A stretch of 64,000 nucleotides of DNA from Xanthobacter tagetidis (GCF_003667445.1 NZ_RCTF01000008.1:62001-126000); one strand, 5' to 3'. Positions 26,852-37,180 are shown, numbered from the stretch's first letter. Translations and numbers: made by a program. Notes: a model not told the origin generated them from the sequence alone.

Positions 26852-27987
26852 CCCACACGATCCGCCTGCGCGTGAACGACGTGCACCGCGCCGCCGACGT
26901 CGAGCCCCGCACCAGCCTCGCCGACTTCCTGCGCGACGCGTGCGGGCTCACGGGCACCCATCTGGGCTGCGAGCACGGGGTGTGCGGCGCCTGTACCGTG
27001 CTTCTGGATGGCGCGCCCGTGCGCGGCTGCCTGACCTATGCGGTTCAGGCGGATGACCGCGCGGTGGAAACGGTCGAAGGCTTCGCCGACGATGCCATCG
27101 TCGCGGACCTGCGAACGGCGTTCTCCCGGCATCACGCGCTCCAGTGCGGCTTCTGCACGCCCGGCATGCTGGTGACCGCGCAGGACATCGTCCGGCGCCT
27201 CGGCGCGGTCGACGAGGCACGCATCCGCGAGGAGCTTTCCGGCAATCTGTGCCGTTGCACCGGCTATGCCGGCATCGTCCGCGCCATCGCCGAGGTTGCG
27301 GCGCGCCATCCCCAGGGTGGCGCGCCGCGCGCCGGCGCCGTGCCGGCCGTGCCGGAGCCCGTCGCCCGCACGCCGCGCCCGCCGGTCCAGGCGGCCCCCG
27401 CGCCTGCTGCCGCGCCTTCAGCCGCGCGCACGCCCGCCGTGGTGTCCCGCGAGGGGGCCGGCTTCCGCGTGGACCAGGAGATCATCATCCGCCATCCGCT
27501 CGATGCGGTGTGGTCGGCGCTCGCCGATCCGGCCGCGGTGGCGGCCTGTCTGCCGGGCGCCGAGATCACGCGCCAGGAGGGCGATGCCCTCGAAGGCGTG
27601 GTCCAGGTGCGCATGGGGCCCATCCGGGCGCGCTTCGAAGGCGCCGCCACCTATCAGCGGGACGCCGCCGCCCATCGCGGCACGGTGGAAGGCGGCGGAC
27701 GGGACTCCCTGTCCGGCTCGCGCATCGCCGGGCGAATGGCCTTCGCCGCTGCAGCGGCCGAGCCCGGCGCCACGCGGCTGCGCGTGGAGCTCGCCTTCAC
27801 GCTCCAAGGCATGCTGGCGCAGTTCTCGCGTCCCGCGATCGTCAGCGACTTCACCGCCTACATGGTGGGCCAGTTCGCGGACAATCTCGACCGCAGGCTG
27901 GCCGGAGACCTGTCCGCCGCCGCGACCGGCCCCATGGATGCGCTGAAGATGCTGCGCTGGTGGATCGGCCGCCTGCTGCGCCGCTGA
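26848..27987 (+). CDS. Molybdenum hydroxylase small 2Fe-2S subunit fused to a CoxG-like domain
   Basis: Two-part protein of 379 residues. Residues 1-155 are a standard CoxS-type subunit: the plant-type cluster uses C41, C46, C49 and C61, and the second cluster uses C100, C103, C135 and C137 (QCGFCTPGM and CRCTGYAGI). A proline/alanine linker spans about 155-205. Residues 205-350 match the CoxG/SRPBCC fold, with IIIRHPLDAVWSALADPAAV and ACLPGAEITRQEGD, ending in DNLDRRLAGD. CoxG is usually a separate protein that helps anchor or mature CO dehydrogenase. The fusion suggests a membrane-recruitment or assembly role built into this enzyme. It is the last gene of the operon. Confidence 0.9.
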   Translation: MTHTIRLRVNDVHRAADVEPRTSLADFLRDACGLTGTHLGCEHGVCGACTVLLDGAPVRGCLTYAVQADDRAVETVEGFADDAIVADLRTAFSRHHALQCGFCTPGMLVTAQDIVRRLGAVDEARIREELSGNLCRCTGYAGIVRAIAEVAARHPQGGAPRAGAVPAVPEPVARTPRPPVQAAPAPAAAPSAARTPAVVSREGAGFRVDQEIIIRHPLDAVWSALADPAAVAACLPGAEITRQEGDALEGVVQVRMGPIRARFEGAATYQRDAAAHRGTVEGGGRDSLSGSRIAGRMAFAAAAAEPGATRLRVELAFTLQGMLAQFSRPAIVSDFTAYMVGQFADNLDRRLAGDLSAAATGPMDALKMLRWWIGRLLRR

Positions 27988-28004
27988 GCCGGGAGGCCCC
28001 GGCT
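27987..28004. terminator. Terminator hairpin between convergent genes
   Basis: AGCCGGG (27987-27993) pairs exactly with CCCGGCT (27998-28004) over a four-base AGGC loop, followed by TT. It lies in the short gap between the hydroxylase operon and the convergent HD-domain gene. Confidence 0.65.
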
Positions 28005-28014
28005 TTCCGGGGAT

Positions 28015-28638
28015 CTATCTCAGCAGCCCGCGCCGCTCGGCGTCGGAGATCATGTCCTCCGCCAGCGTCGCGAGCCGGGGCGAGCTATCGCCGATAATGG
28101 CCATGGCGCGCCGGACATCGGCGGCGGCGACGGCGTTCTGCCGCCAGACCCGGCCCTCGGTGTGATAGCTGTGGAGCAGCGGCTGAAGCCGGTCGATGGC
28201 GCGCGCGAAGCGCGCCTCCCGGGTGTCGCGCCGCTCGAAGGCGCGCCACACCTCCCTGAGATCGTGCGCATGGGGTTCCGGCAGAAGACCGAACAGCCGT
28301 TCCGCCGCGCGCTCCTCGCGCTCCGCCTGGGTCTGCGACGCCGCGGCGTCGTAGACGTAGGTGTCGCCGGCATCGATCTCGACGATGTCGTGGACCAGCA
28401 GCATCTTGAGCACCGTGAGCAGATCCGTCCCCGGCTCCGCATAGGGGTGCAGCACCAGCGCCATGGTGGCCATGTGCCAGCTGTGCTCCGCGTCGTTCTC
28501 GACCCGCGAGGCATCCAGCAGAAGGGTGCGGCGGAGCACCTGCTTGAGCTTGTCGATCTCCAGGATGAAGGCGACGCGGCGGGCGAGGTCCGGTGCGTCG
28601 GGGAAGAGGTCGACGGCGGATGCTTGGGGTTCGGTCAC
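28015..28638 (-). CDS. HD-domain phosphohydrolase, YfbR-like
   Basis: HD-superfamily hydrolase of 207 residues. Metal ligands are visible as H52 in NDAEHSWHMA, H83-D84 in KMLLVHDIVEIDAGDT, and an aspartate in ARAIDRLQPLLH. The EHS plus HD arrangement resembles YfbR-type 5'-deoxynucleotidases. The start is a GTG at 28638 (VTEPQAS) with an AGGA site about ten bases upstream; no better ATG exists. It is the last gene in the minus direction after the GAF gene, behind a stem-loop and a 245-base gap, so it may have its own transcript. A direct role in the neighbouring catabolic operon is doubtful. Confidence 0.87.
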   Translation of the reverse strand: MTEPQASAVDLFPDAPDLARRVAFILEIDKLKQVLRRTLLLDASRVENDAEHSWHMATMALVLHPYAEPGTDLLTVLKMLLVHDIVEIDAGDTYVYDAAASQTQAEREERAAERLFGLLPEPHAHDLREVWRAFERRDTREARFARAIDRLQPLLHSYHTEGRVWRQNAVAAADVRRAMAIIGDSSPRLATLAEDMISDAERRGLLR

Positions 28639-28669
28639 GCTCGGGTCCTGGCGCTCGTTCGAGCACGCG

Positions 28670-28698
28670 CCGGTCAGCCTGCGCCGCAAGCTGACCGG
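28670..28698 (-). terminator. Nine-pair perfect stem-loop
   Basis: CCGGTCAGC (28670-28678) and GCTGACCGG (28690-28698) are exact inverted arms with an 11-base loop. It lies 32 bases upstream of the HD gene and downstream of the GAF gene on the minus strand. It may terminate the importer-amidohydrolase-GAF transcript or act as a leader element for the HD gene. Confidence 0.6.
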
Positions 28699-28883
28699 AT
28701 GACGCGGTCTCAGCCAATAATTCAGAGGGCGATTCACCGCTCCAGGTCTGGCGCGGATCACATCGCGGGCGCCTTGACCTCGGAGCGGCACGCGCCCGTT
28801 CCGCGCGCGCAAGGTAGGCCAGGATGGAGAATGCTTCCATCCCGCCCCGGTCGGAAAGATGCGGCAAACCGGGTAGGCAGCCT

Positions 28884-29474
28884 TCAGCCCGGCCAGGGGC
28901 CAAGCTCCTTTGCGACCGCAGCCACCTTGTCCGGGCCGCCGAGGCCCATCCACACCGCCACGGCGCAGGCGGCGAACAGCTTCTGCACCTTCATGTCGGT
29001 TTCGTCGAACATGTAGCGCGCCTGCGAGGCGGTGTTGAACATGCCCACCACCTCGCCCTTCCACATCACCGGCACATAGACCGAGCAGCCGACGCGGCCG
29101 GTCTTGATGATCTGGCGGAAGATCGCATCCTCGTCGGTGTTCTTCACCACCGCCGCCTGCTTGGTCTGCACCGTGTGGCCGGGACGGCTGTCGGTGACCG
29201 AGATGCGGGCGCGGCCGAGGCCGAAATTGTCGGCGAACACGATCATGTGGTCGCGGCTCGGGGCGATGAAGAAGCAGGCCGAGACGATGAACTGCGTCTC
29301 TCCCGGCTTCAGCGCGCCCGGCTTCATCGGCGCATCGGGATCGCCGAGCAGCCCACGGGTGGCATTGGTGAAATGGCGCACGCCCTCCTCGGGGTCGCTC
29401 TCGCGCCAGGCGGCCTCGTTGACATCGTGCAGCACGTCGATGGCGCGCACGTGGAAATCCGCGGGACGGGTCAT
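28884..29474 (-). CDS. GAF-domain protein
   Basis: Soluble protein of 196 residues. Central and C-terminal parts match a GAF-type ligand-binding fold: VSACFFIAPSRDHMIVFADN, then RISVTDSRPGHTVQTKQ and VYVPVMWKGEVVGMFNTASQ. No output domain is attached. It follows the amidohydrolase in the minus operon. A second GAF protein follows a related amidohydrolase at 44262, so the pairing occurs twice in this window. It may sense the substrate, act as a small accessory or have enzymatic activity of its own. No function can be given. Confidence 0.78.
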   Translation of the reverse strand: MTRPADFHVRAIDVLHDVNEAAWRESDPEEGVRHFTNATRGLLGDPDAPMKPGALKPGETQFIVSACFFIAPSRDHMIVFADNFGLGRARISVTDSRPGHTVQTKQAAVVKNTDEDAIFRQIIKTGRVGCSVYVPVMWKGEVVGMFNTASQARYMFDETDMKVQKLFAACAVAVWMGLGGPDKVAAVAKELGPWPG

Positions 29475-29568
29475 GGGGGATTGGCTCCTGCAAGGGTGCG
29501 GTTTCGGGTGAAGACGGGCGCGCGCGCCGGAACGCTCAGGCGGACGCGCCGCCTCGGCCTATCTGGCG

Positions 29569-29595
29569 CGCTCCCCTCCCCCTGCGGAGGGAGCG
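29569..29595 (-). terminator. Short stem-loop between amidohydrolase and GAF genes
   Basis: CGCTCCC (29569-29575) pairs with GGGAGCG (29589-29595), with additional CTCC/GGAG pairing inside. It lies in the 164-base gap downstream of the amidohydrolase on the minus strand and may cause partial termination before the GAF gene. Confidence 0.4.
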
Positions 29596-29638
29596 GGACG
29601 GTGTCGACGGTGCGAGGGCCCGGCACGGCTTCCCGATC

Positions 29639-31138
29639 TCAGTGGCTCAAGCGCGCGGGGAAGGTGTCGGCGGCGATCTCCATGCACTGGCAGCGCCGGA
29701 AGATGCGCTCGTAGTGCGGGGAGATGCGCTCCACATCCTTTTCGGATTCGGTGAGCAGCGGCGCGATGCGGGCGTGCGCCTCGGCGATCTCGTCGAGGAT
29801 CGCCGCCTCGTCGATGCGCGTGAGCTTGCCGTCCTTCTCGATCACCGCGCCGTCCACCATGACGAGGTCGACTTCGGCGCGCGAGGCGGAATAGACCAGC
29901 TGTTGCAGCGGGTTGTTGAGCGGCGTGAAGGGGATGGAATCGAGCTTGTAGCCCACGAGGTCGGCGATGCGGCCGACCTCCACCGCGCCCAGCTCCTTCT
30001 CGCGGCCGAGCGCGCGGGCGCCGCCCATGGTGGCGGCATGGAACGCCTCGTCCGCCCCCACCCATTCGGTGTGGTCGCCGCGCAGCTTCTGCAGCAGCGC
30101 CGAAAGGTAGAGCGCATTCTGCATGTCGGTGCCCTCGATGGAGCCGCAGCCGTCCGTGCCCATGCTCACGTTCACGCCCGCCTTGAGCAGCGCGCGGATG
30201 GGCGCGAGGCCCGAGCCGACCTTCAGGTTCGAGGGCGGGTTGTGCTGGATGGTGACGCCGGTGCGCGCCATGATCTCGATCTCGCGCGGGTTCAGCCAGA
30301 TGCCGTGGATGAAGGCGGTCTTCGGCTTCATGAACCCGATGCGGTCGAGATACTCGATCATGGTGGAGCCGTAGAACAATTGGCCCGTCACCACCTGCAT
30401 CCGCGTCTCCTGCACGTGGATCATCAGCGGCAGGTCGTAATCGTCCGCCATCCGGCGCACCGCCATCAGGAAGTCTTCCGTGCAGCGCTGCGGCGCCGAG
30501 GGCGCGGCGATGTAGGAGACGCGGTTGGTGGACGGATGGCGCGTGCGCGCCAGGCCGGTGACGAAGTCGAGAAGCTCGGCGCCCGAATACATGGGCGTGC
30601 CGTCGAGTTCGGCGAGCAGCTCCTTCGGGAATTCCTCGTCCACGAACGGCACGGCGCGGAAGAACGGCTTGTCGAACAGGGTGATGCCCACATTCGCGCG
30701 GATGCCGATATCCTCATAGGCCTGGAACACCTGCTCCACGTGCTCGGGGCGGATGCGCGGGCTCTGGTTGGTGTCGTCGCTGATCGTGGTGGTGCCGCTC
30801 CGGACCGCCTCGATGGCGCCGATCATGGTGCGCAGATAGATGTCGCGCGCCGAGAACTCGATCGGCTTCAGCGGCCGCACATAGTTCATCCACAGTTCGA
30901 GCGGCAGGTTGTCCTTGCGGCCCTTGTAGAAGCCCTCGTGGCTGTGGTGGTGGCCGTTGATGAGGCCGGCCGCCACCAGCATGCGGCGCCCGTCGATCAC
31001 CTCGCCCTCGGGGGCGCGGGCGCCGGCGGGACGGATGTCGGCGATCAGCCGGCCGTCGATCTCGATGTCGACCGGGCCGGGAGCCGGGGTGGCCGTCTCG
31101 CCGAGCAAAGCATGGCAATTGACGATGGTCGTCTTCAC
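29639..31138 (-). CDS. Amidohydrolase, Atz/Trz-like
   Basis: Metal-dependent hydrolase of 499 residues. Metal ligands appear as LINGHHHSHEGFYKG, the histidine in LMIHVQETRMQ, TAFIHGIWLNP and the aspartate in VSMGTDGCGSIEG. The NPPSNLKVGSGLAP segment is typical of the deaminase/chlorohydrolase subgroup. The start is a GTG at 31138 that overlaps the upstream ATPase stop by four bases, with GGAG in front. It is related to the amidohydrolase at 42772, which sits in an equivalent place after another ABC importer. It probably acts on the compound imported by the dipeptide-type system. Confidence 0.9.
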   Translation of the reverse strand: MKTTIVNCHALLGETATPAPGPVDIEIDGRLIADIRPAGARAPEGEVIDGRRMLVAAGLINGHHHSHEGFYKGRKDNLPLELWMNYVRPLKPIEFSARDIYLRTMIGAIEAVRSGTTTISDDTNQSPRIRPEHVEQVFQAYEDIGIRANVGITLFDKPFFRAVPFVDEEFPKELLAELDGTPMYSGAELLDFVTGLARTRHPSTNRVSYIAAPSAPQRCTEDFLMAVRRMADDYDLPLMIHVQETRMQVVTGQLFYGSTMIEYLDRIGFMKPKTAFIHGIWLNPREIEIMARTGVTIQHNPPSNLKVGSGLAPIRALLKAGVNVSMGTDGCGSIEGTDMQNALYLSALLQKLRGDHTEWVGADEAFHAATMGGARALGREKELGAVEVGRIADLVGYKLDSIPFTPLNNPLQQLVYSASRAEVDLVMVDGAVIEKDGKLTRIDEAAILDEIAEAHARIAPLLTESEKDVERISPHYERIFRRCQCMEIAADTFPARLSH

Positions 31139-32195
31139 GCGGCGTCTCCACTCTGTTCGAGGCTTTGTTGGTCTTTGGGGCGATCGGGTTGCGCGGCGTC
31201 GATGCGTCCCTCCGCCACCGCATGGCAGGCGACGGAAACGGCATCGACGCGGATCGGCTCGGGCCGCTCCGCGGCGCAGCGCGCGTCGGCGAGCGGGCAG
31301 CGCGGATGGAAGGCGCATCCGGAGGGCGGCGCGAGCGGGCTCGGCACCTCGCCCGAAAGCCGCGCCCGCGGCCGGTGCGGGGCATGGGGATCGGGCACCG
31401 TGTCGAGCAGCGCGCGGGTATAGGGATGAAGCGGGCGGGCGAGGATCTGCTCCGCGTCCCCCTGCTCCACGAGGCGGCCGAGATACATCACGCCCAAGCG
31501 GTCCGCCATGTGGGCCACCACGGCGAGGTTGTGCGAGATCAGGAGGAAGGTGAGGCCCAGCTCGCGCTGGAGCTGCTTCATCAGGTTCAGGATCTGCGCC
31601 TGCACCGACACGTCGAGCGCGGAGGTCGGCTCGTCGCACACCACGAAGGCGGGGTTCGCGGCGAGCGCGCGGGCAATGGAGATGCGCTGGCGCTGGCCGC
31701 CGGAGAACTGGTGCGGATACTTCTGGGCATCCTTGGGCGAGAGGCCCACCGTCGCCAGCAGTTCGGCGATGCGGGCATCGAGCGCCGCCCCGCGCGTCAT
31801 CAGCCGGTGGGTCAGGATCGGCTCGGCGATGATGCGGCCGATGCGCCAGCGCGGGTTGAGGCTGGCGTAGGGGTCCTGGAAGATCATCTGCAGGTTGCGG
31901 CGGTAGGGCAGCGCCGCATGCCGGGTCCTGAAGCCGGCGACGTTCACGCCCATGAACGAGACCGCGCCTTTGGTGGGCGCCTGGATGCCGGCGATGGTGC
32001 GGGCGATGGTGGACTTGCCGCACCCGCTCTCCCCCACCAGCGCGAAGGTGGAGCCGCGCTCCACCTGGAAATCCACCGCCTCCACCGCGTGCACCGTGCG
32101 CCGCTTGGCGCCGGTGACGAGCCGCTTCAGGAGCGGCGGCGAGGCGTCGAACCGCACGGTGAGCTGATCCACCGAGAGGATGATGTCGGTGCCGT

Positions 32196-32199
<4 letters not shown>
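31135..32199 (-). CDS. Dipeptide/oligopeptide-type ABC ATPase, DppF/OppF-like
   Basis: ATPase of 354 residues with Walker A LVGESGCGKSTIA, QMIFQDPYASLNPRW, the signature FSGGQRQRISIARAL, Walker [14 protein letters not shown] and LISHNLAVVAHMADR. The C-terminal extension contains the cysteine cluster CAFHPRCPLADARC, typical of oligopeptide transporter ATPases, where the region binds an Fe-S cluster in some members. It overlaps both neighbours by four bases. Confidence 0.94.
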
Positions 32200-33175
<976 letters not shown>

Positions 33176-33179
<4 letters not shown>

Positions 33180-34102
33180 GAGGCAAGCTTCGGGTTGAGC
33201 GCGTCGCGCAGGAAATCGCCGAAGATGTTCACCGACAGGGACAGGAGCACCAGCAGCGCCCCGGGTGCGGCGCTGATCCACCAGTCGCCGGAGAACACGA
33301 ACTCGTTGCCGATCCGCACCAGCGAGCCGAGCGAGGGCTGGGTGGAGGGCAGGCCGACGCCGAGGAAGGACAGCGTCGCCTCGGTGAGGATGGCGAGCGC
33401 GAGGTTGATGGTGGCGATCACCAGCACCGGCCCCAGCACGTTGGGCAATATGTGGGTGAACAGGATGCGCGGCGTGCTGACCCCGATCACCCGCGCCGCC
33501 AGCACGTATTCGCGGTTGCGTTCCACCAGGACGAGGCCGCGCACCGTGCGCGCATACTGCACCCAGAACGAGGCGGCGATGGCGAAGACGAGGATCGGCA
33601 CGGCGAGCGCGTCGTGCACCTCGCGCGGCAGCGCGGTGCGCGTCACGCCGTCGATCAGCAAGGCGATGAGGATGGCGGGAAAGGAGAGCTGCACGTCGGC
33701 GATGCGCATGATGACGGCGTCGAGCACACCGCCAAAATAGCCGGCGACGAGCCCCAGCAGCACGCCCACGAGGGCCGCCAGGACGACGCTGGCAAGGCCC
33801 ACCATCAGCGAGGTGCGCAGGCCGTAGATCATGGCCGAGAGCATGTCCCGGCCCTGCGGATCGGTGCCCAGGAGATAGGTCTCGCCATACATGCCGGCGC
33901 TGCCGGGCGGCAGGCGGGCGTCCACCACGTTGGCCGCAGCGGGGTCGAAGGCGTCGTAGGGCGCGATGGCGTCCGCCCCCAGCGCCACGGCGAACAGCAG
34001 GACCGCGACGAGCAGCGAGACGATCGCCACCGGCGAGCGGCGGAAGCGGTAGAGAAGGTCGCCGTCCCACCAGGACGCGAGCGTCGCGCGGGCGGCGGTC
34101 AT
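33176..34102 (-). CDS. Dipeptide-type ABC permease, DppC-like
   Basis: Inner-membrane permease of 308 residues with about six helices. The periplasmic loop motif LLGTDPQGRDMLSAMIYGLR is the DppC signature. The coupling loop AARVIGVSTPRILFTHILPN is clear. The C-terminal LGSLVRIGNEFVFSGDWW and PGALLVLLSLSVNIFGDFLR match the family. It forms a heterodimer with the DppB-like protein and overlaps it by four bases. Confidence 0.94.
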
Positions 34103-35082
34103 GTGGCCCGCCCCGCCGCCCGCGAGCCGCGCACCCGCGGGTCGATGGCCACATAAGCGAGGTCCACCGCCAGGTTGATGACCGCGAAGCACAAGGCGAT
34201 CAGCACCAGGTAGCCGGCGAGCAGCGGCACGTCCGCGAACTGGATCGCCTGGATCACCAGCAGGCCGAGGCCGGGCCACTGGAACACCGTCTCGACGATG
34301 ATGGAGAAGGCGAACACGTTGCCGAACTGCAGCCCGACGATGGTGATGACCGGCAGGAGCGTGTTGCGCAGCGCGTGGCGATACTCGATGGCCCGCGGCT
34401 TGAGGCCCCGCGCCTTGGCGAAGCGGATGAAGTCGGTGCGCATCACCTCCAGCATCTCGGCGCGGGCGAGCCGCATGATGAGGGCGAGCTGGAACACGCC
34501 GAGCGTCACGGAAGGCAGCACCAGCGCCTTGAGGCCGCTCACCGTGAGAAGGCCCGTGGTCCAGCCGCCCAGCGCCACCACCTCGCCGCGCCCGAACGAG
34601 GGCAGCCAGCCGAGCCCGACCGAGAAGATGAGGATCAGCGCGATGCCGATCAGGAAGGTGGGCAGCGCCACGCCCACCAGCGACACGGCGAGCAGCACCT
34701 GCGAGAGGACGCTGCCCCGGTGGAGCGCGGTCCACACGCCGAGCGGCACGCCGAGGCCGGTGGCGATGACCATGGAGATGAGGGAGAGCTCCAGCGTCGC
34801 CGGGAAGCGCTCGCCGATCAGCGCCGCCACCGGCTGGCCGAACCGGTAGGAGATGCCGAAGTCGCCTCGAAGCGCGTTGCCGATGAAGCGGGCGAACTGC
34901 ACCACCATGGGATCGTCGAGCCCGAGCGCCCGGCGCACCGCCTCGCGGTCCGCCATGCTCGCCGCCTGCCCCACCATGTTGTTCACCGGATCGCCCACAT
35001 AGCGGAACAGGGCGAAGGCGACGAAGCTCGCCACCAGCAGCACGAGGACGGTCTGACCCAGCCGGCCGAGGAGGAAGCTCAT
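34099..35082 (-). CDS. Dipeptide-type ABC permease, DppB-like
   Basis: Permease of 327 residues. It has the N-terminal DppB helix LLGRLGQTVLVLLVASFVAF, LGLDDPMVVQFARFIGNALR, and the coupling loop FAKARGLKPRAIEYRHALRN followed by LLPVITIVGLQFG. It is separated from the binding-protein gene by 205 bases that contain a palindromic repeat, so its expression may differ from that of the binding protein. Confidence 0.94.
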   Translation of the reverse strand: MSFLLGRLGQTVLVLLVASFVAFALFRYVGDPVNNMVGQAASMADREAVRRALGLDDPMVVQFARFIGNALRGDFGISYRFGQPVAALIGERFPATLELSLISMVIATGLGVPLGVWTALHRGSVLSQVLLAVSLVGVALPTFLIGIALILIFSVGLGWLPSFGRGEVVALGGWTTGLLTVSGLKALVLPSVTLGVFQLALIMRLARAEMLEVMRTDFIRFAKARGLKPRAIEYRHALRNTLLPVITIVGLQFGNVFAFSIIVETVFQWPGLGLLVIQAIQFADVPLLAGYLVLIALCFAVINLAVDLAYVAIDPRVRGSRAAGRAT

Positions 35083-35140
35083 GGGGCGGTCTTCCTGAAA
35101 ACGATTGGAAATCCAGCCACCATCCCAACCTCTCTCCCCT

Positions 35141-35270
35141 CGTCATGCCCCGGCTTGTCCGGGGCATCCACTCAGCCGCATCCGTGACGCTCTTGCCACC
35201 CGTGACGCTCGCGGACCGGGCCGCCAGAATGTCCTGAAGTGGATCCCCCGGACGCGCCGGGGGACGACCG
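35141..35270 (-). repeat. Dispersed intergenic palindromic repeat, copy 3
   Basis: Read on the minus strand it matches copies 1 and 2: CGTCCCCCGGCGCGTCC with GGGGGATCCAC, an interior of about 65 bases, then GTGGATGCCCCGGAC with GCCGGGGCATGACG. As in copy 2, it lies just after the binding-protein gene of an ABC operon and in the same orientation relative to transcription. Confidence 0.85.
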
Positions 35271-35287
35271 TCTTGCAGCGACCGCGA

Positions 35288-36889
35288 TCAGTCCAGCGTC
35301 ACCCACTTCAGTTCCAGGCTGTCGTCGGAGCGCAGCACGGCGTTCACGCCCTTGCGCACGCCCCAGGCGATGCCGGCCTGATGCAGGGGGATGTGGCTGT
35401 AGTCGTCCTTGCTCAGCATCATCGCCTCGAAGATCAGGGCATTGCGCTTGGCCGGGTCCACCTCGACCTCGATCTTCTGCGTCAGCTCGTCGATCTTGGG
35501 GTTCGAGTAGTTGCCGATATTGTAGGTGCCGATCTTGCCCTCCGGCGTGTTCATCGTGTCCTGGAGGGTGGAGTGGGCATCATAGCTCAAAGGCTGCCAG
35601 CCGAGCATGGCGAACGAGGTGTCGCGCGCCAGAACCTTCTCGAAATACTTGCTGCGGGTCTGGGCGTTGAGGTTCACCTTGAGGCCGACGCGCCCGAGCA
35701 TGCCGACGATGGCCTGGCAGATGCGCTCGTCGTTCACGTAGCGGTCGTTCGAGCAGTCCATGGTGAAGGAGAAGCCGTCCGGATAGCCGGCGTCGGTCAG
35801 GAGCTGCTTGGCCGCCTTGGGATCATAGGGTGCGGTGCGGCTGTCGAGCTTGGCGTCATAGCCGTTGATGCCGGGCGCGATCATGGTGCCGGCGACGTGC
35901 GAGGTGCCGCCCATGATGCGGTCCTTGATCGCCTCCATGTCGATGGCCTGATAGATGGCCTGGCGCACGCGCTTGTCCTTGAAGGGATTCTTGCCCTTCA
36001 CATCGGAGGTGTGCAGCTCGTCGCGCTTCTGGTCCATGTTGAGGAACATGGTGCGCAGCTCGGCGCCCTTCAGCACCTTGGCGTTGCCCGAGCCGTCGAT
36101 GCGCGCGGCGTCCTGCTGCGGGACCGGGTAGACCATGTCCACCTCGCCCGAGAGCAGCGCCGCGACGCGGGTGGCATCGGCCTGGATCGGGGTGAAGATC
36201 ACCTTGGTGACGTTGGAGGTCTTGTCGCCCCACCAGTTGGGGTTCGGCACCAGCACGGTGCGCACGCCCGCCTGGCGGGTGTCGATCTTGAAGGCTCCGG
36301 TGCCGTTGGCATTGGTGGATGCGAAGTTCTCCACCTTCGCCTTCACGCTCGCCGGCGCGGTGGCGCCGTTCTTCTCCGCCCAGTCCTTGCTCATGATGTA
36401 GGTGGAGGTGATCTGCACCGGCAGGATGGGATTGGGCTTGGCCATCACGAGGTCGACGGTGTGGTCGTCCACCTTCTTGATGTCGGTGACGGAGGCCACC
36501 GTATAGGCCATGTCCGAGCCGTCCTTCTTCACCCGCTGGAGCGAGAACACCACGTCGTCGGCGGTGAAGGGCGTGCCGTCGGCGAACTTCACGCCCTTGC
36601 GCAGGTGGAAGCGCCAGGTGGTGGGATCGACCTGCTCCCACTTCTCGGCCAGCGCCGGCACCAGCTCCAGGTTCTTGCCTCGGCCGACCAGCGGCTCGTA
36701 GACCTGCCCGAGCCAGGAGAGCGTGAAGGTCTCGGCGAGCGCATGCGGGTCGAGCGAGGCCGGGTCCACGCGATAGGCGTAGCGGAAGACCTTCTCGGGC
36801 GCGGTCGGGGCGGGCGCCTGCGCCGCGGCGGGCGCGGCGGCGACGAGAAGCGCGGTGAGCGCGGTGGAGACGAGCAGCGTAAGACGCAT
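35288..36889 (-). CDS. Dipeptide-type ABC substrate-binding protein (family 5)
   Basis: Periplasmic binding protein of 533 residues. From the ATG at 36889 the N-terminus is a clean Sec signal (RLTLLVSTALTALLVAAAPA), and AGGAG lies nine bases upstream. In-frame ATGs at 36913 and 36925 would place extra residues before it. Family 5 features are LAEKWEQVDPTTWRFHLRKG followed by FADGTPFTADDVVFSLQRV, and later VRQAIYQAIDMEAI. This is the first gene of the minus operon. The associated amidohydrolase suggests the ligand may be a cyclic amide or other N-compound and not a simple peptide, but that is inference. Confidence 0.93.
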   Translation of the reverse strand: MRLTLLVSTALTALLVAAAPAAAQAPAPTAPEKVFRYAYRVDPASLDPHALAETFTLSWLGQVYEPLVGRGKNLELVPALAEKWEQVDPTTWRFHLRKGVKFADGTPFTADDVVFSLQRVKKDGSDMAYTVASVTDIKKVDDHTVDLVMAKPNPILPVQITSTYIMSKDWAEKNGATAPASVKAKVENFASTNANGTGAFKIDTRQAGVRTVLVPNPNWWGDKTSNVTKVIFTPIQADATRVAALLSGEVDMVYPVPQQDAARIDGSGNAKVLKGAELRTMFLNMDQKRDELHTSDVKGKNPFKDKRVRQAIYQAIDMEAIKDRIMGGTSHVAGTMIAPGINGYDAKLDSRTAPYDPKAAKQLLTDAGYPDGFSFTMDCSNDRYVNDERICQAIVGMLGRVGLKVNLNAQTRSKYFEKVLARDTSFAMLGWQPLSYDAHSTLQDTMNTPEGKIGTYNIGNYSNPKIDELTQKIEVEVDPAKRNALIFEAMMLSKDDYSHIPLHQAGIAWGVRKGVNAVLRSDDSLELKWVTLD

Positions 36890-36949
36890 GGGGTGATGCT
36901 CCTGGAAGGTCATTTTTGAATTCATTTTCTCCTGAAAGTGTGCACCAAC

Positions 36950-36973
36950 TAAGCGGACGCTTAAATATCAAAT
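36950..36973. promoter_or_regulatory. Operator candidates upstream of the dipeptide-type operon
   Basis: TAAGCG and CGCTTA form an inverted repeat around GA (36950-36963), followed at 36965-36973 by ATATCAAAT. The exact reverse complement of that 9-mer, ATTTGATAT, occurs at 38748-38756 upstream of the polyamine-type operon. The GntR gene at 37984 lies between the two. Confidence 0.5.
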
Positions 36974-37180
36974 TGTAGGCATCAAACTCCCGGCGGGACC
37001 GGCCGGCTGCCGCACCGCGCGCCAGACCCTGCCTGTTTCCTGTGCAAAAACCGTTGCAACTGCGCGCTTATCGCGGATTGACGAATGTCACGCCGCAGGG
37101 CACAGCTAAGGGCAGGTTCCGGCTTCGCTTTGCCGCCTTCTGGCTTGGCGCCGCAGGACGCAGGTTTTCGACCGGATCAT

